From Cycas panzhihuaensis (Eukaryota; Cycadophyta), in the NCBI GenBank assembly GCA_023213395.1, contig CM041465.1:158355741-158419740 (forward strand): a DNA stretch of 64,000 bases, written 5' to 3'. Position 1 is the first letter of the stretch, and every line of letters begins with the position of its first letter. The notes under the pieces are model-generated. The model was not told the origin of the DNA. It saw only the letters and a program-made list of their open reading frames with translations, and made no database searches. Positions 22,961 through 34,755 of the stretch are shown here, one piece after another. The translations under genes and the position numbers were made by a program.

Positions 22961-23870
22961 AACGTAGATTTAGAAATAGAGGATACTCCTAGAATTATCA
23001 AGTTGGGAGCTAGTTGTACTCCCTAAGAGATCACCTAGTTTAAGGATCTCTTCCGAGAGTTCTGCCCAGTTTTTACATGGGATTATAAGGACATCTAAGG
23101 CCTTGACTCCTAAATCATTGAGAATAATATTACCATAATTCCTATTATAAAACCTAAATGGAAAAAGTAATGTCCTATTCATCCACACCTCTCTCTTGTC
23201 ATTAAGCAAGAAGTGGAGAAGTTGTTAGTAGCTAGATTCATTAAGAGCATTGACTATTCTCAATGGGTCTCTAACGTAGTTCCTTTAGTAAAGAAGAATG
23301 GTATGATTCGAATTTGCATCGACTTTCATGATATTAATGATGCATGTACTAAAGATAATTTTTCTCTTCCCTTTCTTGATTAAATTTGAGATCAAACGAC
23401 TGATTTTGCAGTAATGTCTCTTATGGACGGGTTTTCAGGATACAATTAGATTTTTATTACATCTTGTGACTACTATAAGACCGCTTTTACCACTCCTTGG
23501 AGCACCTTCATTTACAAAGTCATGCCATCAAATTAAAGAATGCTAGTGTAATATATCAAAGGGCTATGGTTTACATTTTCCATGATCTAATTGGCAATAT
23601 TATTGTCATTTATTTAGATGATAGACTCGCCATTTCACATAAAAGATTTGATCATTTACGTGATCTAAGAATCATTTTTGAAAGATGTAAAAAATATCGC
23701 TTATATTTAAACCCTTCCAAATGTGTTTTTGTCGTTACATCAGGAAAGATGTTGGGAAACATTATTTCTCAAGATGGGATTATAATCGATCCCAAAAAGA
23801 TTGAGGATATCATTCAAATGCCTCCCCCTAAGACTAAAAAATAAATTAAATCTTTTCTAAGTAGGCTTGG
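22960..23870 (+). pseudogene. E4 reverse transcriptase, broken
   Basis: Pieces in several frames: the fingers region with SNVVPLVKKNGMIRICIDFHDIND (about 23270-23340), palm with LMDGFSGYN, YYKTAFTTPW (about 23410-23510), then an open frame 23497-23844 with KNASVIYQRAMV and the catalytic Y-L-D-D (about 23612-23625), followed by NPSKCVF and LGNIISQDGI. This order and wording are typical of the Tat/Athila RT. Stops and a frame change near 23500 inactivate it. Confidence 0.88.
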
Positions 23871-24350
23871 TTTTCTAAGATATTCCATCACTGACTTCAC
23901 CTTAGATGCTAAGACCATCACCAATCTTTTGAAGAAAGACGTTGAATTATAATGGACTCCTCAAGTTCAAGAGTCCTTTGATAAGCTAAAGCAAGCCTTA
24001 GTTTCTGCTCTAGTTCTTGCTCTGCTAAGGTTTGATAAGCCATTCATTCTATACACTTCAACCACTAAAGAATCATTAGCAAGTATGCTAGTGAAAGAAG
24101 ACAATTTTGGTAAAGAGAGAGTTATATACGTCATTAGTCAGACCCTCGTGGTAGCTGAGCTTCATTATCCTCTTCTTAAGAAAGAATGTCTTACCTTAGT
24201 TTTTGCTACTAAAAAGCTTCGCCACTACCTCCTTGGGAATATGGTCCACCTTAATATCTAATTAGATCTGATAAGGCATTTACTTACCAAGTCTAATCTT
24301 ATAGGTCGATTAGGTAAGTGGTCTTTATTACTTCAAGAATAGAAAGTATA
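23870..24350 (+). pseudogene. E4 first RNase H (retroviral-type), broken
   Basis: Follows RT in the usual place. Readable pieces: FDKPFILYTSTTKESLASML (about 24030-24090), AELHYPLLKKECLTLVFA (about 24155-24210, holding the Glu) and LRHYLLGNMVHL. The first Asp is not preserved. It is linked to RT by the connection stretch ITNLLKKDVEL with a stop at Trp. Confidence 0.8.
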
Positions 24351-24559
24351 AAAAGGGCATGATCGCTCTCAAGATCATGGCCAATGCCCCTCTTCTAAAT
24401 CATCCTTACCAATCCATTGATAATTCCCTGTGAGACGAATATATCTTCCATATCCAGGGAATTCCTTCTGATGATCCATGGTATGGGGAGATTAGATTAT
24501 ATCTTCATGATAAATCTTTTCCTTCTCTTGCTACTTTAAAGAAGAGAAGATGAATTTGC

Positions 24560-25730
24560 GCTACTACTAGACAATTCTTTTTGCTTGACGATGTACTATA
24601 TAAGTGTTCTTTTAATGGAGTTCTATTAAGGTGTCTTTAACCTAATCAATCTTTAGTTGCTTTGATAGAATCCCATGAGGGGATATGTGGTGGGAATTTT
24701 GGTGGTCGATTGATGGCCCAATGCATTCTTTGTATGGGGTATTATTGGCCCACCTTATTTAAGGATGCCCACTCTTATGACTTAAAATGCTAGAAATGCC
24801 AATCCCATACTACTTTAATCCATCAACCCACATAGGAAATAAAATTAATAGTTTCACCTCGGTCCTTCTCCTAATGGGGTCTCGACCTCATTGGGCAGAT
24901 ATTTCTAACATCTTCGAATGGGCATAAGTTCATTCTAACTGCAACCAAATGCTTTACAAAGTAGAGTGAAGCTATCCTATTGATCTCTACTACTGGAAAG
25001 ATCATGGCTACCTTTATATTTTAACATATTATTTGTAGGTTTGGGATACATATGTTATTATTACTGACAATGGAACTTTATTTTGCAATCCCCATGTTAG
25101 TGAACTATGTAGTAAGTTTTATATTACCTATAGAATATCTGCCCTATATCATCCTTAGGTGAATGGCCAGGTGGAAGAATTTAACAAGATCTTAGCTAAG
25201 ATTCTAGCTAAGGATGTTGCTACTTCTCATAGGGATTGGTACTCCTAATTATTTCCAACATCATGGGCCTATAGGACCTCCATCAAAAATTCCATGGGTA
25301 TGACACCATCCTCCCTTGTTTGTGGTGTCAAAGTTGTTTTACCATTAGAAGTCGAAATTCCTTCTCTACGTGTCTCATTGAAGGAATTTACTGATGAGAA
25401 ATTCTAAAAGGAAGCTCACCTTTTGGAGCTAGAAAAGTTAGATGAAACTCACTTATAAGATCTGTAAAATAATGTTGCATCTAAGGTTAGAGTCCAAGCT
25501 ATGCATGACAAGTAGCTTAGGCCTAAAAAGTTTAATATTGGTGATAAAGTTTTAAAATTGAAATATTTGCATGATAGGCAATAAAATTTTCCTCCTAAAT
25601 GGACAAGACCTTTCTTGATAATTGAGGATTTAACTAATAGAGCCTATCAGATTTTGATATTAGAAGGATTAAGAGACCTATTAATTCTCAATATTTGAGA
25701 AGATTTTATGCCTAGCAGCATGCATATGAC
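24560..25730 (+). pseudogene. E4 integrase, broken
   Basis: Zinc region about 24665-24800: HEGICGGNFGG (second His of the pair changed to Asn) and a Cys pair near LKC-x-KCQ. The core shows an Asp in L-D-L-I-G (about 24877), Asp in IITDNGTLF (about 25060), and Glu in NGQVEEFNKIL (about 25155-25190), so the catalytic triad is readable although frames change. The C-terminal part ends with FPPKWTRPFLIIEDL. Many stops. Confidence 0.87.
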
Positions 25731-25749
25731 TACCTCCTCAATGAGGATA

Positions 25750-25870
25750 AACTACAGCTCTAAAACTTGTTCCTTTTCCTAATGAGCTAAAACTATGGTC
25801 AAACTCCTTCTTTCTTTCTAATCTACAGCTGCAAACTTGTTCCTTTACCTAACGAGCTAAAACTATGGGT
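25750..25870 (+). repeat. 71-bp duplication containing the GAGCTAAAACTATGG motif
   Basis: Two units with starts 71 bp apart (25754 and 25825) share acagctNNaaacttgttcct and end in aatgagctaaaactatgg and aacgagctaaaactatgg. Same core as in the arrays at 27235-27315 and 38640-39095. Confidence 0.8.
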
Positions 25871-26799
25871 AAATCTTCTCTTCTTTCGATGTTTTCTTTC
25901 TTTCATTAAGTATTGTGGTGTTTTTGCAATAGATCCAACCCATAAATGTGTAAGTTATTTTCTCTTTCTAGAACCTACATTGATTGTGAGTTTACCATCA
26001 CTTGGATCTCATTCTTCTTTGAGTTCCGCACTCAAAAGAGAACTTATGCCCCTAGCTTTAATGTAGTTTTATCTTGGAAAGAGAAATACCTTCATCAACT
26101 TTAGGTATCCACTCATTCACTGAGAGTTTACTTTCATTTGCTAGTTTGTTACCTTATTGATTCAGAGCTTACTTTTATTCACTATTTAGTTACCTTGGGA
26201 TATCCTTCTTAGTCATATATCATGAATTGTTAATTATCCTTTATTATCCTTATTTATCTTTATTATCCCTTTAGAACATATACTCATTCTACCACCTTCC
26301 CTTCATGCTTGGAGATACCGTGATTTTGATTTCCTCTTTTTTCCTGCAGTTCATTCCTTAAGGAGATTATCTCCTTTCTCTTTATAAAATTCTATTAAAA
26401 AGGAGAAATCCTTGTTGTGTTGAGTAGAAGAGTTTCTTAAGTGGATAATTATGATCTTGTTCTCATAAAAGGTGGAAATGAAAAGTAAAAAAGAAGTTTA
26501 TTTTTTTCATCCTCTTGTAATCTGGGTTAAGTCGTGTGATGACTTTGTCCTCACCTATCTATCTGTAGGTTGGGTTTATTTGGATGAGTCATTCAGGATT
26601 TTCAAATCTAGTTGCTTGGGTCCACCGTGGCCTCAGTTATGATTGAACCCTACTTGACACTTTAATCATAATCATCTTACTTTGATTCCTTCTTCTTTCT
26701 TCATCACAGTCAAAGATCTACTTCTACCACCATCTCCTTACTAATTGATTCCCGCACCTTTTCTCATTGATCACACAGTCTCCAAGTTTTGATACTCTA

Positions 26800-27180
26800 A
26801 TTCGTATGGCATTGAGTATCTTCATTGATGGGGCTAGTAGAGGAAACCCAGGACCGTCTACTTCTGCTTAGGTGGTTTATGACCAATTAGAAAGTTCCCT
26901 CCTTTCCATAGGTTTCTTTATATCTAGGGAAACCAATAATGAAGTTAAATACCTTGTGATTATAAGAGCCTTATCAGATATTTCTAACTTTTACCTTAGA
27001 CCTATTACTTTATATATTGACTCTTAGGTTATAGTCTATCAATTGGTTGGGATGTTTCAGGTCCACTCCTCACGACTCCTCCCTTTGCATCATCACGCCT
27101 TATCATTGTTGTCCCTATTTGCTTTAGTGACTATTTAATATATACCTTACTCTTTTAACCTCAAAACTGATGCTCTTATT
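26800..27180 (+). pseudogene. E4 second (archaeal-like) RNase H downstream of integrase
   Basis: Reads SIFIDGASRGNPGPS (about 26817-26862, first Asp and Gly-rich turn), then ETNNEVKYLVIIRALSD (Glu), then ITLYIDS with V-I-V-Y-Q (Asp), and a tail with KTDALI (fourth acidic position). This DGASRGNPGP wording is that of the additional RNase H acquired by plant Tat elements, distinct from the retroviral-type domain after RT. One TAG at a Trp position and a few more stops inactivate it. About 1 kb of non-coding or unrecognised sequence (25730-26800) separates it from integrase. Confidence 0.85.
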
Positions 27181-27234
27181 TCCTTGATCCTTGATGATTA
27201 TTTCGATTGATTTGCCTCTTTGAGCTAGGGCACC

Positions 27235-27315
27235 CTACCCTGGAATGAGTATAAACTACTATTCTAGAATGAGTATAAACTACCACTCCATGACGAGTAC
27301 AAACTATTAGTTTGG
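27235..27315 (+). repeat. Three ~27-bp tandem units, GAGTATAAACTA core
   Basis: Units with cores gaatgagtataaactact, gaatgagtataaactacc and gacgagtacaaactatt in a row; a further lone unit (gaacgagtgtaaactacc) is at about 27816-27834. Confidence 0.85.
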
Positions 27316-27319
27316 TAAG

Positions 27320-28090
27320 ACTATAGGTTAGGGTAGTTGGGAGATTATGGTGATAGGTATAAGACTGAAGTGAGACATGTGAAAGGGCTAGACCCACGTG
27401 GGAATCTTGGGCTGTGGAGGATCCTAGCAAGGGGCAAGTTCCTAAAAGTTTACTTCCCTTGGAAGGAGCCAATGAGGAATCCAATACACTCGGGTAGTTA
27501 GTCATTTATTAAGTGATATTAGTTTTGTTTATTAAATGATTTACTTTCTTCATGATATATTATATAGATGTGGCATTATCCTATGTGTTTATAATCTATT
27601 AGGAGTATGATGTGAATTACATAAGTTTCCTTGTAGGAGGCTCATATTATTCCATATTTTGCTTTTATAAACTTATTATTGTTTGTATTCTATGTGGTTT
27701 TAAGTTTATAAAAATAGAATAAGTAAACCTTTCACTTACCCCATTTTAATCTTTTATTTATCTCCTAGTTTTTCATTCTTTCCCATAATCTGGTCTTTCC
27801 TAAACCATACTACCCTGGAACGAGTGTAAACTACCATGTATATAGTCTGATAAAATAAAAAAAAGTACATAACCATAAAAAAATAAAAAAAGTAAAAATG
27901 ATAAAAATTATTACATATTTTATTGGATAAGTCACATTAATAAATGTATCCTATGCTCAAATATAAATGGGAATAAGAGGGATAGAAGGTTTAGAGACAA
28001 GTAATTATATACAAGTTTTAAAAAAGAAGATCACTATATACATCATGTCAAAATATGGTACATCTATCAACTAAGTGACCCGTCATACAT
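27320..28090 (+). other. E4 3' non-coding region, left part
   Basis: AT-rich, no ORF support. A-rich runs at 27850-27905. Lies between the second RNase H and the end of the antisense ORF. Confidence 0.6.
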
Positions 28091-29458
28091 GACACATGAT
28101 ACATGATATATACATCCATTCCCGAGGCTCACAAAATGCCTTGTATCATCCTCCTACCTCCTAGATAACATATCATACACTCATCTCTGTGATCCCTGAT
28201 GAGATCCCTAAGGCACATATGGATCTGCTCTCTGTCTCCTACTAGAAGTCTCCCCACAAGAAGACTCTCCTCTGGGTGGGAGGTGGTGTTGCTCCTATTT
28301 CACTATCCCACTAGTTGATGGGGTATATCTAGCTCCTACATGAGCTAGTGTCATCCTCTGTAGGTGTCTCCTCTCCTCCTCACTTGCCCTCAGCTCCATC
28401 TCTCGCCTCTGCAGCTCCATCCTCATGTCTGTGTAAAGGTCTTGAGGTCTCAATGCATGGCAATGGTACTCTACCTGGTGTCCCAACAGTCTACAATCTA
28501 CTATATTCTAAGCGGGCACCTTATCCAATGTTGGAACATATGGGAAGATCATCTCTAGAGTCCTTTACAACTCCCTCAAGGTATCTGTCTCATCACTTGT
28601 CCAATAGAAAACATGTCATATATAATTAGTCTGTTGGAGATGAAAAACAAACTTTAAAAGCAAAAGGAATGTAATGCGATATGAGAAATTAATCAATCAA
28701 ATCATATACTTGGGGACCTGCCTCCTACTAGCTCTCCACCTACTACCTCTCTAGTTGGTGGAGCCTCTCCTCCCTGTGGCTCCTAATGAACCTCTTGTGT
28801 AGATCCTCCTTTGCTAGCTTCACTTCCCCCATCCCTACCCTACTCATCAATAGATCCCAACTCCATGCTCTGAATGGATCCCCCTCTCCTCTCTATAGGT
28901 GCTTCACCTCCCCATCCGAACACCTGTCGACTACTCCCTGCTCTATCACTAGAGGAAGTACCTCCTCGCCCATCCTCCTCTTCTTTCCCAGCACCTCTCC
29001 CACCACATACCCCTCCATCGCATCCTCCGCCTCTCCCTCTCCCTATAAGCACAGTCTCCTCTGCTGTTGCTCTCTCTATAGCATCCATCTTATTATCACT
29101 CTACACTATGAGCTCAGCATAAGCATCCTCGACAAGTTGTCCCCTCATCATCCTATTGAGAATGGGACTGTAAGCCATCCTCACAATGATTTCCAGTCTA
29201 TTGTGGATCCTCGATCTCATGTCCCACTTATTCATCCCTAGATCCATCAATATAAATACTCTTGGCTCTCCTCCTAGTTGCATCAATAGAATATGATTGT
29301 AAAGCCAACACATCAAGATAGAACTATATAAGAAGCCACCTCTACCTATCCTCCATATCCTCCACAACTAGTGACTGATACTATCTGCTACATATGATCC
29401 CTAGTTGATCTGGATCCCCTACTTGCATCACCTCACTATCTCTATCTATTAAACTAGG
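28091..29458 (-). pseudogene. E4 antisense ORF, C-terminal part (split by E6)
   Basis: Minus-strand continuation of the ORF that starts at 37550. After the E6 junction the frame reads DPSLIDRDSEVMQVGDPDQL in phase with the sequence on the other side of E6. Then come a segment with LMCWLYNHILLMQLGGEPRV and MNKWDMRSRIHNRLE (frame of 29101-29367), an Arg/Gly/Ser-rich low-complexity part (28840-29088), and a coiled, charged MELQRREMELRASEEERRHL stretch (28295-28486). Frame changes and stops break it. No known domain was recognised in this half. The GC content of 28750-29060 is above the surroundings. The opposite-strand ORFs 28786-29241 and 28348-28629 are shadows of this coding sequence. Confidence 0.65.
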
Positions 29459-29770
29459 TGAAGGAATGATGGATCTAGGAGATAAATCACTCACATGCAC
29501 ACAATGGCAATGGAGAATGAAAAAGAAGATAAAACAAGATATGAGAGCAAGCTTGGAGGTGAGAATGAATAATAACTCCCTCCTTGAGATTTCACCTTTT
29601 ATTATTAAGGGTGAGCATTAGGGTTAGGATTTTCTCGCCTAAGGACATGAACCTAAAATTACATCTAAATGCACATAAAATACATTTCATTAAGAGACTA
29701 ATGCTAATAATATATCTTAAGGTCACATAATTAATCTACACAAATGACCTTGATACATTAACCTCTTGTA
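29459..29770 (-). repeat. E6 3' LTR
   Basis: Ends CTTGTA on the plus strand, that is a TA instead of TG start on the minus strand, shared by both LTRs. The polypurine tract AAGGGGGGAT is the complement of 29771-29780. Confidence 0.93.
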
Positions 29771-30224
29771 ATCCCCCCCTTAATGGTGGAAGGTCATTTT
29801 CAAAAAATCTATTCTATGAGGTCTTTATTTGGGCCTCATTATTACATTGAAATTCTAAATAACACTTTTGTGGAAAAACCCTCATGGGGAATAAAAACCC
29901 ATGAACTTTCTAAGATCTATAGGCCCTTTTATAAATTAAAATGGCTAAGGTGGCTCTTTGATATAGCACGATAGCCAAGTAGCTTAAATATGTAGCTTAA
30001 TCTGCTAAGTCTCCATATATTGTTTAGTCATCCCCTATGCCCTTTTGGGTTTTCACAGGTTCTAATTTTTCAAAATAAGTATAATCTTTATCCTTCTGTG
30101 CCCACATGGGGTTTTCACAAAAAGGATAGAATAGAGACTTACTCTTATTCCTCCACACCCATAAGGGGTTTTCATGAAGAGAATCGAGTATGATGATACT
30201 GTTGCCATCTTCTTTGATCAATCG

Positions 30225-31133
30225 AAGATGGAGGCCCTAAGGTTGAGCTGCCTTCGAAACTGTTCAAACTTCACCCTTTGCAGTGGTTTGGTGAAGATAT
30301 CGGCCACTTGATCTGTTGTGGAACAGTAATCTAATCAAATTGTGCCATCATGAATAAGTTCCCTAATCCTGTGGACTTTCGTACTTATGTGTTTAGTACA
30401 ATCATGAAATATAGGATTTTTTGCCATGCAGATTGCTGATTGATTATCCACATGAAGACGTGTAGGACTTATTTGGGTGATATTCAATGTTTCCAATAAT
30501 TTTCTCAACCATATCGCCTCTTTACTGGTCTCAGAAGCAGCAATGTATTCAACTTCGGTAGTTGAATCTGCAACTATCTTCTGTTGTCTAGATCTCTATG
30601 ATATTGGTGCTATTCTAAGAAACGTTACATACCTAGACATAGATCTTCACGTATCTTTATCTCCTACAAAGTCTGAGTGTATGTATGCAGAAAGCTTGAA
30701 GTCTGAATTAGGTTCATACAATGTGAGCATATTCTTTGGTCATCTTAAGGTATCTCAACACTCGCACTACTGTCTATCAATGATTCTGCTTAGGATTTGT
30801 CATGTAACGAGCAAGAATGTTGACAGAGTGTATAATATCTGGCCTTATATTGGTAGTGTAGATGAGACTACCTACAAGTTTCCTGTAGAGTGTTGCGTTT
30901 GCCTCCCTAGTGTCACCTTCATCTGAGAATTTGGTGTTAAGATCCATAGGTAACATCACTGGTCGAGCATCTTCTAACTAAAACTTGGTTAGAAGATCAT
31001 TGATGTATTTTTCTTGGGAGAGGAAAATTTTTTCATTCTTTTGTGTTACTTCAATTCCCAAGTAATATTTCATCAAATTGAGGTCAGACAATTTGAACAT
31101 TTTGCCAAGGTCCTTTTTCAGCTGGCTTATTGC
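30225..31133 (-). pseudogene. E6 RNase H and RT connection, broken
   Basis: RNase H reads TTEVEYIAASETSKEAIWL, then LHVDNQSAICMAKNPIFHD and KHISTK, and ends with VADIFTKPLQ (30230-30565). Frame 30777-30959 holds the connection YRKLVGSLIYTTNIRPDI, where the usual Y-L is mildly altered. One TAG interrupts the RNase H. Order and motifs are standard for Ty1/copia. Confidence 0.9.
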
Positions 31134-31724
31134 CTATTCACTATTACCCGTTACTAGCATATCATCCACAAAGATTATGAGATAAGTGACTTTATCCTTA
31201 TGGCGCTTGATGAACAATGTTGCATCAATATCTTGATAGTCACAAACCCCATATCCAAGTTGCCTCATCCTTTCAGACAACTTGACAAACCAAGTGCGAG
31301 GGGCTTGTTTAAGGCCATACAAGGACATGTAAATTTCTTCTTCAAGATCTCCATTGAGAAATGTGGTCTTAATATCGAGTTGGTGGATTTTCCAACTTTG
31401 TTGAGCAGCCAAGGCCACAAGAGTTCTAATTGTAGGCCATTTGGTTGTAGGTGCAAAGACTTCAGTGTAGTCAATGCCTTCCCTTTGTGTAAATCCTTTA
31501 GCTACCAACCTCGCCTTGTGTTTTTTAAGAGTGTCGTCTGATCTATATTTATTTTTGAACACCCATTTATTTTGAACTACCTTTCTACCAAGTGGTAGAT
31601 CAACCAGCTCCCATGTGTCGTTCTTGATAAGAGATTGGTACTCTTCATTCATGGCGTTTCTCCAAGCTGTATGTTTTACAGCTTCTTGGTACGTTAAGGG
31701 CTCTTCATTAAGAGTAAGGTGCAA
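31134..31724 (-). pseudogene. E6 reverse transcriptase with a ~20-residue internal deletion
   Basis: A clean 196-codon frame on the minus strand. Motifs in order: AWRNAMNEEYQSLIKNDTWE (about residue 21), KNKYRSDDTLKKHKARLVAK (57), GIDYTEVFAP (83), HQLDIKTTFLNGDLEEEIYM (113; the usual D-V-K-T-A-F), SLYGLKQAPRTW, and the catalytic F-V-D-D-M (about 187). Copia RTs have roughly 20 residues (Q-P-x-G-F ... C-K-L-x-K) between EEEIYM and SLYGLKQ; here they are absent without a frame change. This removes part of the palm, so the enzyme was probably dead while the rest stayed open. M at 31724 is only the first Met in the frame. Confidence 0.92.
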
Positions 31725-31739
31725 TTCTACTGGTTCAAG

Positions 31740-32260
31740 CTCAGTATATGATGATTCCTATATCCTTGCTCTATGGGTACTTTGAGTGCTAGTGTTGCCC
31801 ACCTTATATGGTCGTATATCCTTATTGAGCTGGCGGGCTTCTCAAAATCCTTAAGTTGGGAATGATGTCCTCATTTACCCAACTTCTTAGTTCTCATCAT
31901 GTTCATTAAAATAATTATTTTATGAAGAGGATGTTGATGTACCTGAGGAAGATGGTCCTTCTCCCACTGTTTTTCCTTTGTCAATTGAAGGTAGAGAGGA
32001 TGGTTCTTCTATAATGGCTTTGCCTTTGTCAACTTTGCTATCTTCAAAAGATGGTGCTAGATGTGCACTCCTTGGTTCAGAGTCACAACTTATATCCTTC
32101 AAGGCTCTATTGTCATCTTCCAACATTTGGAGTAATTTATGTCTATCTCCCCCCCCCCCACCCCCCCCAAAATTTTAGAATTTAAACATCATACTTGATA
32201 ACATTATTATAGCGACATGAGGGTACTATGGAGTCTAATTTAAATAATTGATCCTCTATC
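31740..32260 (-). pseudogene. E6 integrase-RT linker
   Basis: Ser/Pro/Lys/Glu-rich low-complexity reading (for example 31920-32126 with DKGKAIIEEPSS and DKGKTVGEGPSS, a short internal duplication). Polar linkers of this kind separate integrase and RT in copia polyproteins. A C tract lies at 32150-32168. Confidence 0.65.
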
Positions 32261-33350
32261 TCCGCAAAAATGACATCTCTGGTAACAATGGATTTTCGTT
32301 GTGAAGGTATGAAGACCTTATACCCTTTCTTATCCATAGGGTATCCAACAAAGATGCCTTTAAGTGCCCTTGGCTGGAGTTTATTTCGATCTGCATCCAG
32401 AATATGGGCATAGCATGTAGAGCCAAAAATTCTAAAGTAGTGAACAATGGGGGCTTGTCCTGACCATTTTTCATTAAGTGATTGTACTTCCTTTGATGGG
32501 CTAACAGCATTGATACAATAAATAGTTGTCCAGATTGCTTAAGTCCATAGATAGGCAGGTACATTATTATATATTAACATAGCACGAGCCATGTTCATGA
32601 TTGTCCTGTTCATGCGCTTGATAACTCCATTTTGTTGTGGGGTACCTGCTACTATTGTTTGATGCTTGATGCTATTATCTCAAAGGTAGCTTTCAAACTC
32701 ATGTGAGGTATATTCACCACCATTATCAGTTTAAAGACATTTGAGTTGATAACCTGACTCTTTTTCAGTGAGGGCTTTGAATTCCTTGAATATACGGAAT
32801 GCTTCATCTTTCTTGTGTAGAAAAGTTACCCATACTTTTCTAATGAAGTCATTAATGAAAGAGATATAATATAGCTTGCCCTTCAGTGAAGGAATGGGCA
32901 TTGGCCTGCACAAATTAGAGTGTACTAATTGTAATGAATGGCTCGATTTCCACTGACTTTTGGGAAAGGGTTATCAATGAGATTTGGCAATAATACAAGC
33001 TTCATATTTAAAGGGCTTAGAGGAAAACTTTAGAAGGTTTAGAAGAGTATTAGAAAGATCTCTAAGTCTATTAATGTGAACATGGCCCATACGAGCATGC
33101 CAAAGAGCTTCTGATGACAACGTTGGATGGGTCAAGATGTAATTAAATGTAAATTCTTCATCAGCATAAGGGCTTTAGGCACAATGGGCTTTAGAAGATG
33201 GAGAGTCATTCAGTTGAAAGAGTTTGCCAGAGAGATGTCCAGTCAAAACCACCTGATTAGTTAGAGAGTGAATGACCTTAAGAGTCTAGTCATTTGCGGT
33301 TACACTCAGATCAAATCCACGAGAAACAAGTGTGGATAAAGAGAGTAGGT
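32261..33350 (-). pseudogene. E6 integrase, broken
   Basis: Core pieces: frame 32731-32913 has LYYISFINDFIRKVWVTFL and AFRIFKEFKALTEKESGYQ; the next bases read T-D-N-G-G-E-Y with stops nearby (about 32710-32730). Frame 32256-32564 is the C-terminal region. The zinc region, with R-L-S and a Cys-type H-x-x-R-M-G, lies around 33070-33110 in other frames. Not translatable as one chain. Confidence 0.82.
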
Positions 33351-33861
33351 TTTATTTGAGATTGGGTATGTATAAGACATCAAGCAATGTAAAATCTTCT
33401 AAGCCTGGGAGGTTCAAGTAAATGTTATCAATTCCTTCAACAGGTTGTTGTGATTTATCAGCCATGTGAACAACTCCATAAACATTTGAGTCAAATGTTT
33501 GATATAGACTGCGATTGCATGTCATATGTTGAGTTGCTTCTATGTCCATGATCCACTGTCCATCAATTGAAGCCACACTATTGGCAATTCCAATAGGGCT
33601 TAGCATTAGTGAAGGGAATTCACAAGTGATATATCCACACCAAGCTTCAAAGTATCTCTTTGGTTGGTCAATGGCATTTGATGTTAAAGATCCCTTAATT
33701 CTTTGAATATTTGCTTGTACAAAACCTGCACCACTAAAGGATTCTTCACAAGTTTCTTCAACATTGTGAGCTCCATGTTTTGGTTGGAACTTGGTCAACT
33801 TATAAGTGGCAGTTCTGTAATCTTTTGCTAAGTGTCCTTTACGGTTATACCAATCACACAT
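33351..33861 (-). pseudogene. E6 nucleocapsid knuckle and protease
   Basis: A 169-codon frame. N-terminus reads CDWYNRKGHLAKDY, a CCHC knuckle with the second and fourth Cys replaced by Tyr. At about residues 105-115, WIMDIEATQHMT is the copia protease signature W-x-x-D-S-G-A-x-x-H-M-T with Ser-Gly changed to Ile-Glu. LPGLEDFTLLDVLYIPNLK near the end is the conserved segment leading to the pre-integrase domain. Confidence 0.88.
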
Positions 33862-34755
33862 AATGGTTTGATTACCAGTCCCTAAAGAAGTACTAGTTTG
33901 GCCTGATTATCTTGCTTTTTGTTGAGGTGGCCCTTGGCCTTAAAACTATCGAGGTTGTAATTGAGGGTTTGATTGACCTTGTGGATGATTTCCCATATTT
34001 CTTCCTCTTCCTCTTGCTCGATTATTTCCTCTGCCACTAGAGGGACCTTGATTTTTTGTGTAGCAAATTTCTTCTTCTACCTCAAAGGTTGCATCTGGAA
34101 GAGAGTCAGAAGCTACAAAGTTTGTATCAAACGTCTTGTCAAATTCTATAAACTTCTCGGCAAGTGCTTCAAAGTTGAGTGTGTTCAATGTTCCACTAGA
34201 TTGAAGACTTCCAAACAAGTTTTTATAATCGAGGACATATAAACATGACTGGATCAAAAATATCCAAGTGATGCATTAGGTCTTAAAGTCTTTGTCAATT
34301 GCTTATTTGATTGGTTGAAGGAGATTAATTGTCTCATGAACTCATCCTTTTTGTATTTTTAATTTGTTTATTTTCAAAATAAGATGAACAAATTCTAAAT
34401 CTGACTTTATATCAAAGTTCTTTCTAAGAACTTCTAGGACCTTCTAGGCTGTATCATGTTCCTCTTCATTTATCAAGTTATGCAAGGAGTGATCAATGAC
34501 CAACAAAATTCTTGCACGAATCTTTTCATCATCTATCTCCCATTGTAGTTTAACTGCAGCATCTGTAGGAGGTATTGGGGCGGATCCACTGCAAGCAGTT
34601 GTTGTAGCCATTGCTGGTGTATTGGGTGTAGGTTACTAGTGGGCTCTCCAAAGGCCTTCATACTTTGCAGTATTTTTAATTCCAGTGTACCATATATCCT
34701 AATTTTCTTTGCCTTTCAATATGCAATAAACATTTTGCTTGAATTGAGATGGCAT
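33862..34755 (-). pseudogene. E6 gag, broken
   Basis: Starts at ATG 34755 (minus). N-terminal part reads VYCILKGKEN, then stop, then IWYTGIK (the copia N-Y-x-x-W pattern), followed by a helical region with KLQWEIDDEKIRARIL and FVHLILKINKLKIQKG. An Arg/Gly/Asn/Gln-rich C-terminal part (33946-34257) leads to the knuckle. Stops at Trp and Gln positions. Confidence 0.82.

Noticed and set aside
28786-29241. 151-codon plus-strand ORF, Ser/Pro-rich
   Set aside because: Shadow of the antisense ORF of E4, whose minus-strand reading is more protein-like and continues across E6.
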